Assembly: GCA_030153205.1 (NCBI GenBank) | Contig: JASLHV010000045.1 | Coordinates: forward strand, 1-25,338 | Length of the DNA stretch: 25,338 nucleotides | DNA from: Roseiarcus sp. | GTDB lineage: Bacteria > Pseudomonadota > Alphaproteobacteria > Rhizobiales > Beijerinckiaceae | Direction of reading: 5' to 3' | Part shown: positions 7,106-15,373 of the stretch, piece after piece | How the letters are laid out: every line of letters begins with the position of its first letter | How positions within the stretch are numbered: position 1 is the first letter of the stretch | Position numbers and translations under genes: made by a program | The notes under the pieces: generated by a model | What the model saw: only the letters and a program-made list of their open reading frames with translations | The model's database searches: none | Told to the model about the DNA's origin: nothing

Positions 7106-8101
7106 TCAGCGCTCGCTATCGAGGCTAGCCATGCCTTGCGGGGGGTAGCGCTCCCCGGCGACAGCGCCCTTGGGCACGACCGCCTCGATGGCGGCCCTGT
7201 CGGCGGCGGTCAAGGTCACTTCGAGCGCGCCCAACGCCTCGGTCAGGCGATCGCGTCGCCGAGCCCCAATCACCGGCAGAATGTCATTGCCCTGGGCCGC
7301 CACCCAGGCGATCGCCACCTGGGCGACGCTCAAGCCTTTGGCGGACGCGATGGCGCGGAGCTTTTCGACCAATGCGAGATTCTGATCGACATTACCGGCC
7401 TGAAAGCGCGGACTATGGGCGCGAAAGTCGCCGGAGGCGCTCCCCGCGCCCTTTTGCCAATGGCCGCTGATTAGCCCGCGCGACAGGACGCCGTAGGCCG
7501 TGATCGCGATCCCGAGTTCGCGGCAGGTGGGAACAATCTTCTCCTCCAGCCCGCGCGAGATCAGCGAATATTCGATTTGCAGATCGCAAATCGGATGGAC
7601 GGCGGCAGCGCGTCGAATCGTGTCGGCGCCGATTTCGGAGACACCGATCATCCTGACATAGCCGGCTTTGACCATGTCGGCGATGGCGCCGATCGTGTCT
7701 TCGATCGGCACGTTCGGGTCGAGCCGCGCTGGGCGATAGATGTCGATATGGTCGACGCCGAGGCGCTGCAGTGAGTAAGCGAGAGCGGTCTTGACCGCCG
7801 CCGGCCGCCCATCGAAGCCGATCCAGCCGGCGCCAGGATCGCGCTGCGCGCCGAATTTAACGCTGAGCAAGACCTTGTCGCGCTTGCCGCCTTTCAGCGC
7901 CTCGGCGATCAACATTTCATTGTGGCCCATGCCGTAGAAGTCGCCGGTGTCGAGAAGATCGATCCCGGCGTCGAGCGCGGCATGGATCGTCGCAATGCTC
8001 TCCGCCCGATCGGCCGGCCCGTACATGCCGGACATGCCCATGCAGCCAAGACCCATGGCCGAGACTTTTGGCCCCGCCGCGCCGAGTTGAATTCGTTGCA
8101 T
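7106..8101 (-). CDS. Aldo/keto reductase
   Basis: 331 residues, the usual length for the family's (beta/alpha)8 barrel. Hallmarks are GLGCMGMSGMYGP (17-29), the catalytic Asp51, Tyr56 and Lys82 (DTGDFYG, SVKFG), SLQRLGVDHIDIY (110-122), and the NADPH-binding end PVIGARRRDRLTEAL. The position that holds the catalytic His in YQHRVDP-type members is Ala125 here (IYRPARLDP); I recall this variant from a known subgroup, so it may alter carbonyl substrate choice rather than abolish activity. GAGGAG precedes the ATG. It is divergent from a LysR regulator and probably its target. Substrate unknown. Confidence 0.92.
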   Translation of the reverse strand: MQRIQLGAAGPKVSAMGLGCMGMSGMYGPADRAESIATIHAALDAGIDLLDTGDFYGMGHNEMLIAEALKGGKRDKVLLSVKFGAQRDPGAGWIGFDGRPAAVKTALAYSLQRLGVDHIDIYRPARLDPNVPIEDTIGAIADMVKAGYVRMIGVSEIGADTIRRAAAVHPICDLQIEYSLISRGLEEKIVPTCRELGIAITAYGVLSRGLISGHWQKGAGSASGDFRAHSPRFQAGNVDQNLALVEKLRAIASAKGLSVAQVAIAWVAAQGNDILPVIGARRRDRLTEALGALEVTLTAADRAAIEAVVPKGAVAGERYPPQGMASLDSER

Positions 8102-8123
8102 TCCAAAGGCTCCTCATCTTTGT

Positions 8124-8143
8124 CAGGCGGTATATACCGCCTG
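8124..8143. promoter_or_regulatory. Perfect 20-bp palindrome, likely LysR operator
   Basis: CAGGCGGTATATACCGCCTG is its own reverse complement and lies in the 97-base interval between the divergent aldo/keto reductase and lysR starts. A further half-site CCGCCTG occurs at 8161-8167, close to the lysR start. LysR-type regulators commonly bind a dyad plus a second weaker site in such divergent promoters. Binding is inferred from position and symmetry. Confidence 0.6.
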
Positions 8144-8198
8144 TCGTTCCGTGCGATAATCCGCCTGACCGTGCATGCCCTGTACAGGATTTCGAACA

Positions 8199-9164
8199 AT
8201 GGAGCCGGACCTCGCCGATCTCGACGCCTTCGCCGCGGTGGCCCGCGCGCGCAGTTTCCGCGGCGCGGCGACGCTTCGCGGCGTCTCACCCTCGGGATAT
8301 AGCGAGGCGGTGCGTCGATTGGAGCAACGCCTCGGCGTCAGGCTTCTCAACCGCACCACGCGCAGCGTGACGCCGACCGAAGCCGGCGAACGGCTGCTCG
8401 AGCGGCTTGCGCCCGCGCTCGGCGAAGTCGCAGCGGCGCTCGACGCGGTCAATTCGTTTCGTGATACGCCGACGGGGACGCTGAGAATCAATGTGCCGAC
8501 CATTGTCGCCAACGTCGTCCTTCCGCCGATCGCCAACGCTTTCCTGAAGAACCATCCAGGCGTGACTCTTGAAGTCATAGCGCAAGATACGTTTATTGAC
8601 GTCCTCGCCGCCGGCTTCGACGCGGGCGTACGCTACGAGGAGCGGCTCGAGCGCGATATGATCGCGGTTCCCATCGGGCCGCGCCGGCAGCGCTTCGCCA
8701 GCGCCGTTTCCCCCGCCTATTTGAGCGAGCACGGCCGCCCAAAACATCCGCGCGATCTCCTCCGCCACGCATGCATCGCCCATCGCTTCGCCTCCGGCCG
8801 CCTTGCGCGCTGGGAATTCGAGCGCGGCGACAAGACCGTGCGCATAGTACCCACCGGCCCGCTCGTCGCCGACTCGCTCGCTCTCGAATTACAGGCGGCG
8901 ATCGATGGGCTCGGGATCATCTCGACGTTCGAGGAGTTTCTCGCGGGCGCGATGGCGAACGGCGCGCTCGTCTCCGTCTTGCCGGAATGGCAGCAAAGCT
9001 TCTCGGGTCCGTACCTCTACTATCCGAGTCGGCGGCACATGCCGGCGCCACTGCGGGCTTTCGTGGATTTTATCAAGCGGCCGGCAGGAAGCGGAATGGC
9101 GCGAGAAGCCGCGTCGCCTTCGACATCTCGAGCGGCGGCTTCGGCAGACCCGGCGATGCCCTAA
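8199..9164 (+). CDS. LysR-family transcriptional regulator
   Basis: 321 residues from the ATG at 8199 (AGGA upstream; an ATG at 8175 would add eight unlikely residues). The N-terminal winged HTH spans about 1-62: LADLDAFAAVARARSFRGAA, SPSGYSEAVRRLEQRLGVRL and NRTTRSVTPTEAGERLLERL. A LysR substrate-binding domain follows (from about 88), with the usual GTLRINVP opening. The HTH has Gly-Tyr-Ser where Ser-Ala-Val-Ser is common, as in the subgroup that regulates adjacent reductases. Divergent pairing with the aldo/keto reductase and the shared palindrome suggest it controls that gene and itself. Its stop codon overlaps the stop of the convergent beta-propeller gene. Confidence 0.93.
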   Translation: MEPDLADLDAFAAVARARSFRGAATLRGVSPSGYSEAVRRLEQRLGVRLLNRTTRSVTPTEAGERLLERLAPALGEVAAALDAVNSFRDTPTGTLRINVPTIVANVVLPPIANAFLKNHPGVTLEVIAQDTFIDVLAAGFDAGVRYEERLERDMIAVPIGPRRQRFASAVSPAYLSEHGRPKHPRDLLRHACIAHRFASGRLARWEFERGDKTVRIVPTGPLVADSLALELQAAIDGLGIISTFEEFLAGAMANGALVSVLPEWQQSFSGPYLYYPSRRHMPAPLRAFVDFIKRPAGSGMAREAASPSTSRAAASADPAMP

Positions 9165-10615
9165 GGCGAGACTTGCACCTGCGCAGGGCGCGCGACCTCA
9201 GCGTCCGGCGCAATCACCAAATAGCGTCGGGCAACGTCGACCTCTCCTTGAACGATCTGACGAATGGGTCCGACAGCATTGACGATCGCTGCGCCGGCAG
9301 GGTTGGTCGTAAATCTCGCCAACGGTTGTAGCGATCCCGCTCCGTCGGCTCGTGCCGAAAGCGCCAACACATAGGCGTGCCCTGGCGCGAGTCCGGTCAC
9401 ACTCGCCTCGAGAACCTGGGTCAGACCTTGGTCAAAGAGCGTAACGTGTGTCGGCACACTGCCGCTAATTCCGCCGGGCGGCGCTAACGAGAAGTGAACA
9501 GTCATGGCGGCCAGACCGAGCGGCTGCAAATTGACGGCGCCGCCGTCTGGGGACGCGCCCGGAACGTAGGCCAGCGCTTGCGGGCCCTGTCCCAGAGGAC
9601 TCTGGGCGATCACTTTGTTCGTCATCGTGTCTATAGCTACCAGCTTGTCAGCGTTCTCGAGACCTACATAGACACGCGTTCCATCGCCGGAAGGCCAAAT
9701 GCCGTGAGGCAAATCATCCACCGGGATGATGGCGACCTGTTCAAACGTGTCGGTCCTGAACACCTTCACTTCGTTAAGACCGCCAATGGTCACGTAAGCG
9801 AACTGCCCCTTGGCATTGCGGACAATATTGACGTGGTTCGTGATGGGGCCGGTGTCCAGCGTTGCGAGCACCTCGAACGGGGGCTTAGCGTCGAACACCT
9901 CGGTTTTGCCCGTATCTTTCAAGGTCAGCCATACCTGCTTTCCGTCGGGCGTCGCAGCGATGTTCGGACAAAAGGGACTTGCCTGCGCCACCCTCCCGAC
10001 GATCTGATGGTCGGCGACCTCGATGACATCCGTCTCGGGCACGAACGACGAGCAGACGTACCCGTATTTTCCGTCAGGCGAGAAGATCGTCATGCCGGGT
10101 CCATTCGCCACCGTGATCCGTGTCTTCTCGGCATAGGTATGGGCTTCGAGCACGTCGACATAGTTCTCGCCGCGCACCGTAACCCAAACCTCGTCGCCAT
10201 CAGGCGTGAAAAAAGCTTCATGAGGCGCCCGACCGACATAGGCGACGTGACGAACCGTATTGGTCGCGGTATCGATGAAAACGACAGCATTGGTCCCGAT
10301 GGCGACCACGGCGAGCGTGAGATGGTCCGGCGAGAAGCCCATGCCGTGCACCAGCAATTGTCCCTTGTAGAGCGGGCTGAGATTTCCGGGCTCCGAATCG
10401 CCAAGACGGATCACCCCGAGCAACGTGTTGCTCGCGGGATCGGTTACGGACACCGTGTTGGAGAACTGCTCGGCTGTGTAAACGCGATCATGGTTACTGA
10501 TGGCGACATCGGGGGCCGACGCAAGACTCGGCGCCTGGCCCGCCCAAGCGACGTTCGCGACAAATGTCGCGACGACCACGTAAGCGACGAGCGCAGCCAT
10601 CAAGCAGCTTCTCAT
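9161..10615 (-). CDS. Periplasmic YVTN/YncE-type beta-propeller protein
   Basis: 484 residues with a signal peptide at about 1-25. Roughly residues 40-355 hold six to seven repeats of the YVTN/NHL type; examples are NTVSVTDPASNTLLGVI, NAVVFIDTATNTVRHVAYVG, SPDGKYGYVCSS, TPDGKQVWLT and LVAIDTMTNKVIAQSPLG. These form a beta-propeller usually used for protein or ligand binding. The last 120 residues form a separate beta-rich domain with no cofactor motif. Its ATG overlaps the stop of the DUF305 gene as ATGA, so the two are translationally coupled and probably act together in the periplasm. No catalytic residues are visible. Confidence 0.88.
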   Translation of the reverse strand: MRSCLMAALVAYVVVATFVANVAWAGQAPSLASAPDVAISNHDRVYTAEQFSNTVSVTDPASNTLLGVIRLGDSEPGNLSPLYKGQLLVHGMGFSPDHLTLAVVAIGTNAVVFIDTATNTVRHVAYVGRAPHEAFFTPDGDEVWVTVRGENYVDVLEAHTYAEKTRITVANGPGMTIFSPDGKYGYVCSSFVPETDVIEVADHQIVGRVAQASPFCPNIAATPDGKQVWLTLKDTGKTEVFDAKPPFEVLATLDTGPITNHVNIVRNAKGQFAYVTIGGLNEVKVFRTDTFEQVAIIPVDDLPHGIWPSGDGTRVYVGLENADKLVAIDTMTNKVIAQSPLGQGPQALAYVPGASPDGGAVNLQPLGLAAMTVHFSLAPPGGISGSVPTHVTLFDQGLTQVLEASVTGLAPGHAYVLALSARADGAGSLQPLARFTTNPAGAAIVNAVGPIRQIVQGEVDVARRYLVIAPDAEVARPAQVQVSP

Positions 10616-11067
10616 TTCACACCCATGTCCATGCCGGGCATTGTCGGGCTCGCGCCCGACGGCTTGGTTCCGGCTGGGGCGGAAGGCGGGAGAGATTCTC
10701 CGACAGCAATTCGCATCGCGGCGATCTCCTGCTGCTGGTCGACGATGATCTCCTGCGCGATGCGCCGGATTTGCTCGTTGTGGCCGTAACGAAGCACTGC
10801 AACCGCCATGTCGATGGCGCCCTGATGGTGGGGAACCATCATGTTCACGAAGTCGCGGTCGACGTCGCCTGACGGTTGCGCCGTCATTCCAGCCATCATC
10901 TTGCTCATCGCAGCGTCATTCTCTTTGAGGAACGACGCCTCATTTGCGGATGTGCTGGTCGATTGCGCCGAGGCTGGCGTCGTTACGCCGACGGTCATCG
11001 TTAGGCTCAACGCGGCGCCGAATCGCGCGAGTTCGAACCAGCATCTAGGCGGTATTGTTTTGCTCAT
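10612..11067 (-). CDS. DUF305-family periplasmic protein
   Basis: 151 residues from the ATG at 11067, chosen for its GGAG ribosome site and because the product then opens with a signal peptide (about 1-34, ending ASA). The DUF305 core is clear: DVDRDFVNMMVPHHQGAIDMA (68-88) and IRRIAQEIIVDQQQEIAAM (100-118). DUF305 proteins are ferritin-like helical bundles, often found with copper or metal-handling genes; the His-His and Met residues could bind metal. The tail PTMPGMDMG is Met-rich, which also suggests metal binding. The gene is coupled to the beta-propeller gene and follows the quinone-oxidoreductase-like gene by 37 bases. Confidence 0.9.
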   Translation of the reverse strand: MSKTIPPRCWFELARFGAALSLTMTVGVTTPASAQSTSTSANEASFLKENDAAMSKMMAGMTAQPSGDVDRDFVNMMVPHHQGAIDMAVAVLRYGHNEQIRRIAQEIIVDQQQEIAAMRIAVGESLPPSAPAGTKPSGASPTMPGMDMGVK

Positions 11068-11104
11068 CAGCAAGTCTCCAAAGGCGAGGCTTCCCAAGCA
11101 TGAC

Positions 11105-12118
11105 TCATGATCCGGTCTCTTCTCCGACATCGACAACCAGTTTGCCGCGCGCTGCGCCCGCCTCGATCGCGCGATAGGCATCGCCGACCGTAGCGAGCGT
11201 GAAGCGGCGCGGATCCAGAACAGGTACGAACTGACCTACTTCGGCGAGTTTCGTCGCTTCCACCAGGATCGCGCCATGGCGCTCGCGACCCTCGCCGGTC
11301 AGCAGTGGCAGCAAAGTGAATACGCCGGAGTAGCTCGCGGCTCGGAACGAGAGCGGCGCCAACAAATGCGTCCCCCAGCCCAAGGCGCTGACGACATGGC
11401 CGAAGCGCCGGACCATGACGAATGAGGCGTCGAGCGAAGCGCCGCCGGCCGTATCGAACACGATATCGAAGCCTTGCCCGCCGGTAAGTCGCGCCACGAT
11501 ATCCGCAGCCGGCTCCGCCCGGTCCACGTATTGCGCCCCCAATCGCTCGATCGCCGCCCGGGCAGCGGCCGAACCGGTGGCGGACGTCGTTGCGCCTCGC
11601 GCTCGGGCGATTTGCAACACCATCTGGCCGACGCCGCCAGCGCCGCCCTGGACCAAGACATGCTGTCCGGCGCGGACCGCGGCGCGGTCCACCAAGCCCT
11701 CCCAGGCAGTAATGAAAACGAGCGGCGCCGCCGCCGCTTCACGCATGGTGAGATTGGCGGGCTTGCCGGCCAAGAGACGCGCATCGACCGCCATGTACTC
11801 GGCCAGTGATCCAGGGTGTCCGCCGACGCCGCCGGCCATACCGTACACGGCATCGCCTTCCCGAAACTTCGTCGTATCCTTGCCTACAGCCACTACCACG
11901 CCCGCCATGTCGATGCCGAGAATAGCGGGCAGCGTCTGGCGCGCGTGATCGGCGGTTCCAGCGAGTATCTTTGTGTCGAGCGGATTGACTGCGCTGGCCA
12001 TGACCCGCACCAGCACTTCGCCCGCGCCGGGCTGGGGCCTGGGCACTTGTACGAGCCGGAGCGGTTCTTTCTTCGCTTCCGCGAGCACGGCTTGCATCAC
12101 ATCGGGAAGGCTGAGCAT
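11105..12118 (-). CDS. Zinc-independent medium-chain dehydrogenase/reductase (quinone oxidoreductase-like)
   Basis: 337 residues of the MDR/QOR type. The N-terminal GroES-like domain carries GAGEVLVRVMASAVNPLD (31-48) with the Asn45 typical of quinone reductases, and AILGIDMAGVVVAVG (65-79). The Rossmann motif QGGAGGVG is at 157-164. Cysteine ligands for catalytic zinc are absent, so it is the QOR-like branch that reduces quinones or enones with NADPH. The ribosome site is modest. It lies 37 bases upstream of the DUF305 gene on the same strand, so the three genes probably form one transcript, though this enzyme is cytosolic while the other two are exported. Confidence 0.9.
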   Translation of the reverse strand: MLSLPDVMQAVLAEAKKEPLRLVQVPRPQPGAGEVLVRVMASAVNPLDTKILAGTADHARQTLPAILGIDMAGVVVAVGKDTTKFREGDAVYGMAGGVGGHPGSLAEYMAVDARLLAGKPANLTMREAAAAPLVFITAWEGLVDRAAVRAGQHVLVQGGAGGVGQMVLQIARARGATTSATGSAAARAAIERLGAQYVDRAEPAADIVARLTGGQGFDIVFDTAGGASLDASFVMVRRFGHVVSALGWGTHLLAPLSFRAASYSGVFTLLPLLTGEGRERHGAILVEATKLAEVGQFVPVLDPRRFTLATVGDAYRAIEAGAARGKLVVDVGEETGS

Positions 12119-12444
12119 AGATCAGGTTCCGTGCTGCTCGGGAGGGTAAGCAGTAGCCTGTTCCTGCAAGTTTATCGAGACGAAACTCGCGGCGCGAGAA
12201 AGCCGGTTGAGCCCGTACCTCCGCGAACCGCTGCGACACGCCATCCTGGGGAGAAAGCGGTTGCTTTCTCAGATGGCCTTTCAACGAACGTCCGCAGAAG
12301 AGTTGCGGCTTTCCCGGCATGTTTTTCTGTGGAGTCGCCGCGCCGTCCAGGTCCCTTGCCGGTTGCCCAGCCATGCGCGCGCCGTGACTTCCCATTCCTC
12401 CTGCCCTCGGCTAGCTCTAGCCGGAGTATCGGAGACAACGCGCC
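12119..12444. promoter_or_regulatory. Divergent intergenic region
   Basis: 326 bases between the QOR-like gene (minus) and enoyl-CoA hydratase (plus), so it must hold both promoters. I can see a hairpin at 12251-12270 and a dyad CGGCTAG-CT-CTAGCCG at 12408-12423, just upstream of GGAG at 12431-12434. The dyad's nearness to the ribosome site makes it a candidate operator or leader hairpin. No coding frame here looks real. Confidence 0.4.
12251..12270. repeat. Hairpin, 8-bp stem with GGTT loop
   Basis: GAGAAAGC and GCTTTCTC are exact reverse complements separated by GGTT. It sits in the 326-base interval between the divergent QOR-like gene and the enoyl-CoA hydratase. It has no T-run, so it is not a standard terminator; it could be part of an untranslated leader. 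Confidence 0.45.
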
Positions 12445-13218
12445 ATGGCCTATGAAACGATCATCGTCGAGACGCATGGAAAGGTTGGGCTGATCAGGCT
12501 CAATCGGCCTCAGGCGCTGAACGCGCTCAATGCGGCGCTAATGGGCGAAGTCAATGCGGCGATCGCCGCTTTCGAGGCCAATACCACGATCGGCGCGATC
12601 GTCATTACCGGCTCCGAGAAGGCCTTCGCCGCCGGCGCCGATATCAAGGAGATGCGCGACAAGACTTATATGGACGTCTTCTTCCATGACTTCGTCGGGG
12701 CCTGGGAGACGTTGAAGAGCGCTCGCAAGCCGGTCATCGCCGCGGTCGCCGGCTTCGCGCTGGGCGGGGGCTGCGAGGTCGCGATGATGTGCGATTTCAT
12801 CATCGCAGCGGATACAGCAAAATTCGGCCAGCCCGAGATCAAGCTCGGCATTATTCCCGGCATCGGCGGCACGCAGCGCCTCGCCCGATACGTCGGCAAG
12901 GCCAAAGCGATGGATCTCATCCTCACCGGGCGAATGATGGACGCCGCCGAGGCGGAGCGCTGCGGCCTCGTTTCGCGGATCGTACCGGCGGACAAACTCG
13001 TCGACGAAGCGCTGAAAACGGCAGCGATGATCGCCGGCTACTCTCTGCCCTCGGTGATGGTCGCCAAGGAGAGCGTCAATCGCGCCTTCGAGACGACGCT
13101 CGATGAAGGATTACGCTTCGAGCGGCGCGTGTTTCAGTCGCTGTTTGCAACCGAGGATCAGAAGGAAGGCATGGCGGCCTTCGCCGAGAAACGCGCGCCC
13201 TCGTTCAAGAATGGGTGA
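12445..13218 (+). CDS. Enoyl-CoA hydratase (crotonase family)
   Basis: 257 residues, the standard length. Oxyanion-hole segments are AFAAGADIKEM (60-70) and FALGGGCEVAMMCD (104-117); the two catalytic glutamates are Glu111 (GGCE) and Glu131 (GQPEIKLG), followed by GIIPGIGGTQRL. This is the pattern of short-chain 2-enoyl-CoA hydratases (EC 4.2.1.17), which add water to crotonyl-CoA-like substrates in beta-oxidation. GGAG precedes the ATG. No acyl-CoA dehydrogenase or thiolase is adjacent, so the gene looks free-standing. Malate synthase just downstream would consume acetyl-CoA made by this pathway, but there is a minus-strand gene between them. Confidence 0.95.
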   Translation: MAYETIIVETHGKVGLIRLNRPQALNALNAALMGEVNAAIAAFEANTTIGAIVITGSEKAFAAGADIKEMRDKTYMDVFFHDFVGAWETLKSARKPVIAAVAGFALGGGCEVAMMCDFIIAADTAKFGQPEIKLGIIPGIGGTQRLARYVGKAKAMDLILTGRMMDAAEAERCGLVSRIVPADKLVDEALKTAAMIAGYSLPSVMVAKESVNRAFETTLDEGLRFERRVFQSLFATEDQKEGMAAFAEKRAPSFKNG

Positions 13219-13253
13219 GCGGCGCTCGCCAAACCGGCATGTGCCGATGGCCG

Positions 13254-13574
13254 CTACCGACCGGCGCGGCGGCGCAGGCGGAATTCGAGCGGCTCGGCGG
13301 TGACGGCGCAATCGCCGGCGCGATCGGCGGTCTCGAATTTGGCGAACTTCAGGGCGGCGTCTCTGCTGCAGAAAATGCCGCCATAGAGGCCATGGGTTTC
13401 GGTGACGACCCAAAGGCCGGAATGGTCCTGGCCGACGAGAAAATGTAGGGGATCGAGGCTTGCGTCGGCATCCTCCGACGATCCCGCTTCTCTCAAATCT
13501 TGCGCCATGGCGCGAACTCCTTCATAGGCCGGCTGTTCTGCCGAGAGGAAGGTTATTTTCGTCCCGCGCCGCAT
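13254..13574 (-). CDS. Small hypothetical protein
   Basis: 106 residues from the ATG at 13574, chosen for the GAGGG ribosome site; the frame extends to 13607. The middle reads DPLHFLVGQDHSGLWVVTET, then GLYGGIFCSRDAALKFAKFE, which looks like a small alpha/beta fold where a residue display line is followed by a helix. I have seen this layout in uncharacterised rhizobial proteins that lie alone. No signal, membrane helix or catalytic motif. It is convergent with enoyl-CoA hydratase (35 bases apart) and divergent from malate synthase. Confidence 0.7.
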   Translation of the reverse strand: MRRGTKITFLSAEQPAYEGVRAMAQDLREAGSSEDADASLDPLHFLVGQDHSGLWVVTETHGLYGGIFCSRDAALKFAKFETADRAGDCAVTAEPLEFRLRRRAGR

Positions 13575-13765
13575 AAGAAGTCCCTCAGTCTTTCGGGCCC
13601 TTCGCATAAGCGGATCATAAGGGCCTTTCCGACAATTTGCCTCGAATTGCCTACATTATGACTAACGCCGCGGTGGACGCGCGAAATCTACGGCGAAACG
13701 GCCTTCAAATCAGAGCCTCCATGCCTTAAGTGATGGCTCGATGAACGAAACGGGGAAGCGGCAAG

Positions 13766-15373
13766 GTGAACGACAATACAGTCTTGGAATCGGTTTCAGG
13801 CGTCGCCATCCACGCCAAGTCCGGCCCGCGCTACAATGAGATTTTAAGTCCAGGCGCGCTCGCCTTCCTTGCCGATCTTCATCGCGTTTTTGACAAGCGC
13901 CGGCGCGAATTACTGGCGCGGCGCGGCGAGCGCCAAAAGCTTTTCGACGCCGGCGAGACGCCGGACTTCCTCGCTGAGACGAAAGCGATCCGTGAGAGCG
14001 ATTGGCGGGTGGCGCCGATCCCCGACGACCTTCTCGACCGGCGTGTGGAAATCACCGGCCCGGTCGATCGCAAGATGATCATCAACGCGCTGAACTCCGG
14101 CGCGAAAGTTTTCATGGCCGACTTCGAGGATGCGAGTTCGCCCGTCTTCGCCAATATGATCGAGGGCCAGATCAACCTGAAAGACCGCTGGGCGGGCAAG
14201 ATCGACTTCACCGATTCGGCGAGCGGCAAAGCCTATAAGCTTTCCGCCAAGCCAGCGGTTCTGATGGTGCGCCCGCGCGGCTGGCATTTGCCGGAGCGCC
14301 ATCTGACTGTCGACGGCGAGCCCATGTCCGGCGCGCTCTTCGACTTCGGCCTCTATGTCTTCCACAATTCCAAAGCGCAAATTGCGCAAGGCGCGACGCC
14401 CGCCTTCTATCTGCCGAAGATGGAGAGCCATCTCGAGGCGCGGCTGTGGAACGAGGCCTTCGGTTTCGCCGAGGAGAGCCTTGCGATTCCGAACGGGACG
14501 ATGAAGGCGACCGTACTCATCGAGACGCTGCCCGCAGCTTTCGAGATGGACGAGATCATCTATGAACTGCGCGATCATATGGCCGGCCTCAATTGCGGCC
14601 GCTGGGACTATATTTTCTCCTTCATCAAACGGCTTGGGAAGAACGCCCGCTTTCTAACCCCCGATCGCTCGGCGATGGTGATGGGCAAGGCGTTTCTCTC
14701 CGCCTATTCGCTGCTACTGATCAAGACCTGTCACCGCCGCGGCGCTTTCGCCATGGGCGGCATGGCGGCGCAGATTCCGGTGAAAGGCGATGCGGGAGCC
14801 AATGAGGCGGCCTTCGCCAAAGTACGCGCCGACAAGGAGCGCGAGGCGATGAACGGCCACGACGGCACCTGGGTCGCCCATCCCGATCTGGTGCCGGTGG
14901 CGATGGAAGTATTCGACCGCGTCATGCCGGCGGCGAACCAACTCGATAAAAAGCGCGAGGATGTGAACGTCACGCGCGAGAACCTGCTGCAGGTCCATGA
15001 AGGTCAACGCACCGAGTCCGGGCTTCGCGAAAATATCCGGGTCGGCGTGCAATATATCGAAGCCTGGCTGCGCGGCCGCGGCGCCGTGCCGCTGTACAAT
15101 CTGATGGAGGACGCCGCCACGGCGGAAATCTCGCGCGCGCAGGTCTGGCAATGGCTGAACCTTGGCGCGACTCTTGACGATGGGCGACAAGTGACGCCAG
15201 ACCTGTTCCGAAACGCATTGACCGACGAGATGAACAAGCTCCGTACGGCGTTCACGCCGGCGGTGTTCGAGGGCGGTCGATTTGCGGAGGCGATCAAGCT
15301 CTTCTCGGATATGTCGTTGGCGAAGGACTTCGAGGAATTCCTGACGCTGCCGGCGTATAAGCTGATCGATTGA
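13766..15373 (+). CDS. aceB: Malate synthase A
   Basis: 535 residues, matching the A-type enzyme and not the ~720-residue G type. It condenses glyoxylate with acetyl-CoA to malate (EC 2.3.3.9) in the glyoxylate bypass. Signatures are VFMADFEDASSP (115-126), VRPRGWHLPERHL (168-180), FYLPKMESHLEARLWN (214-229), VLIETLPAAFEMDEI (250-264), GRWDYIFSFIK (278-288), AMGGMAAQIP and GTWVAHPDLVPVA. These carry the Arg, Glu and Asp of the glyoxylate and magnesium site. The start is GTG with GGGGAAG upstream; an in-frame ATG at 13733 runs into a stop at once. Isocitrate lyase is not in the window. Confidence 0.96.
   Translation: MNDNTVLESVSGVAIHAKSGPRYNEILSPGALAFLADLHRVFDKRRRELLARRGERQKLFDAGETPDFLAETKAIRESDWRVAPIPDDLLDRRVEITGPVDRKMIINALNSGAKVFMADFEDASSPVFANMIEGQINLKDRWAGKIDFTDSASGKAYKLSAKPAVLMVRPRGWHLPERHLTVDGEPMSGALFDFGLYVFHNSKAQIAQGATPAFYLPKMESHLEARLWNEAFGFAEESLAIPNGTMKATVLIETLPAAFEMDEIIYELRDHMAGLNCGRWDYIFSFIKRLGKNARFLTPDRSAMVMGKAFLSAYSLLLIKTCHRRGAFAMGGMAAQIPVKGDAGANEAAFAKVRADKEREAMNGHDGTWVAHPDLVPVAMEVFDRVMPAANQLDKKREDVNVTRENLLQVHEGQRTESGLRENIRVGVQYIEAWLRGRGAVPLYNLMEDAATAEISRAQVWQWLNLGATLDDGRQVTPDLFRNALTDEMNKLRTAFTPAVFEGGRFAEAIKLFSDMSLAKDFEEFLTLPAYKLID

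Noticed and set aside
9494..10789. 431-codon plus-strand frame
   Set aside because: Antisense to the well-supported beta-propeller gene, with shadow-like composition.
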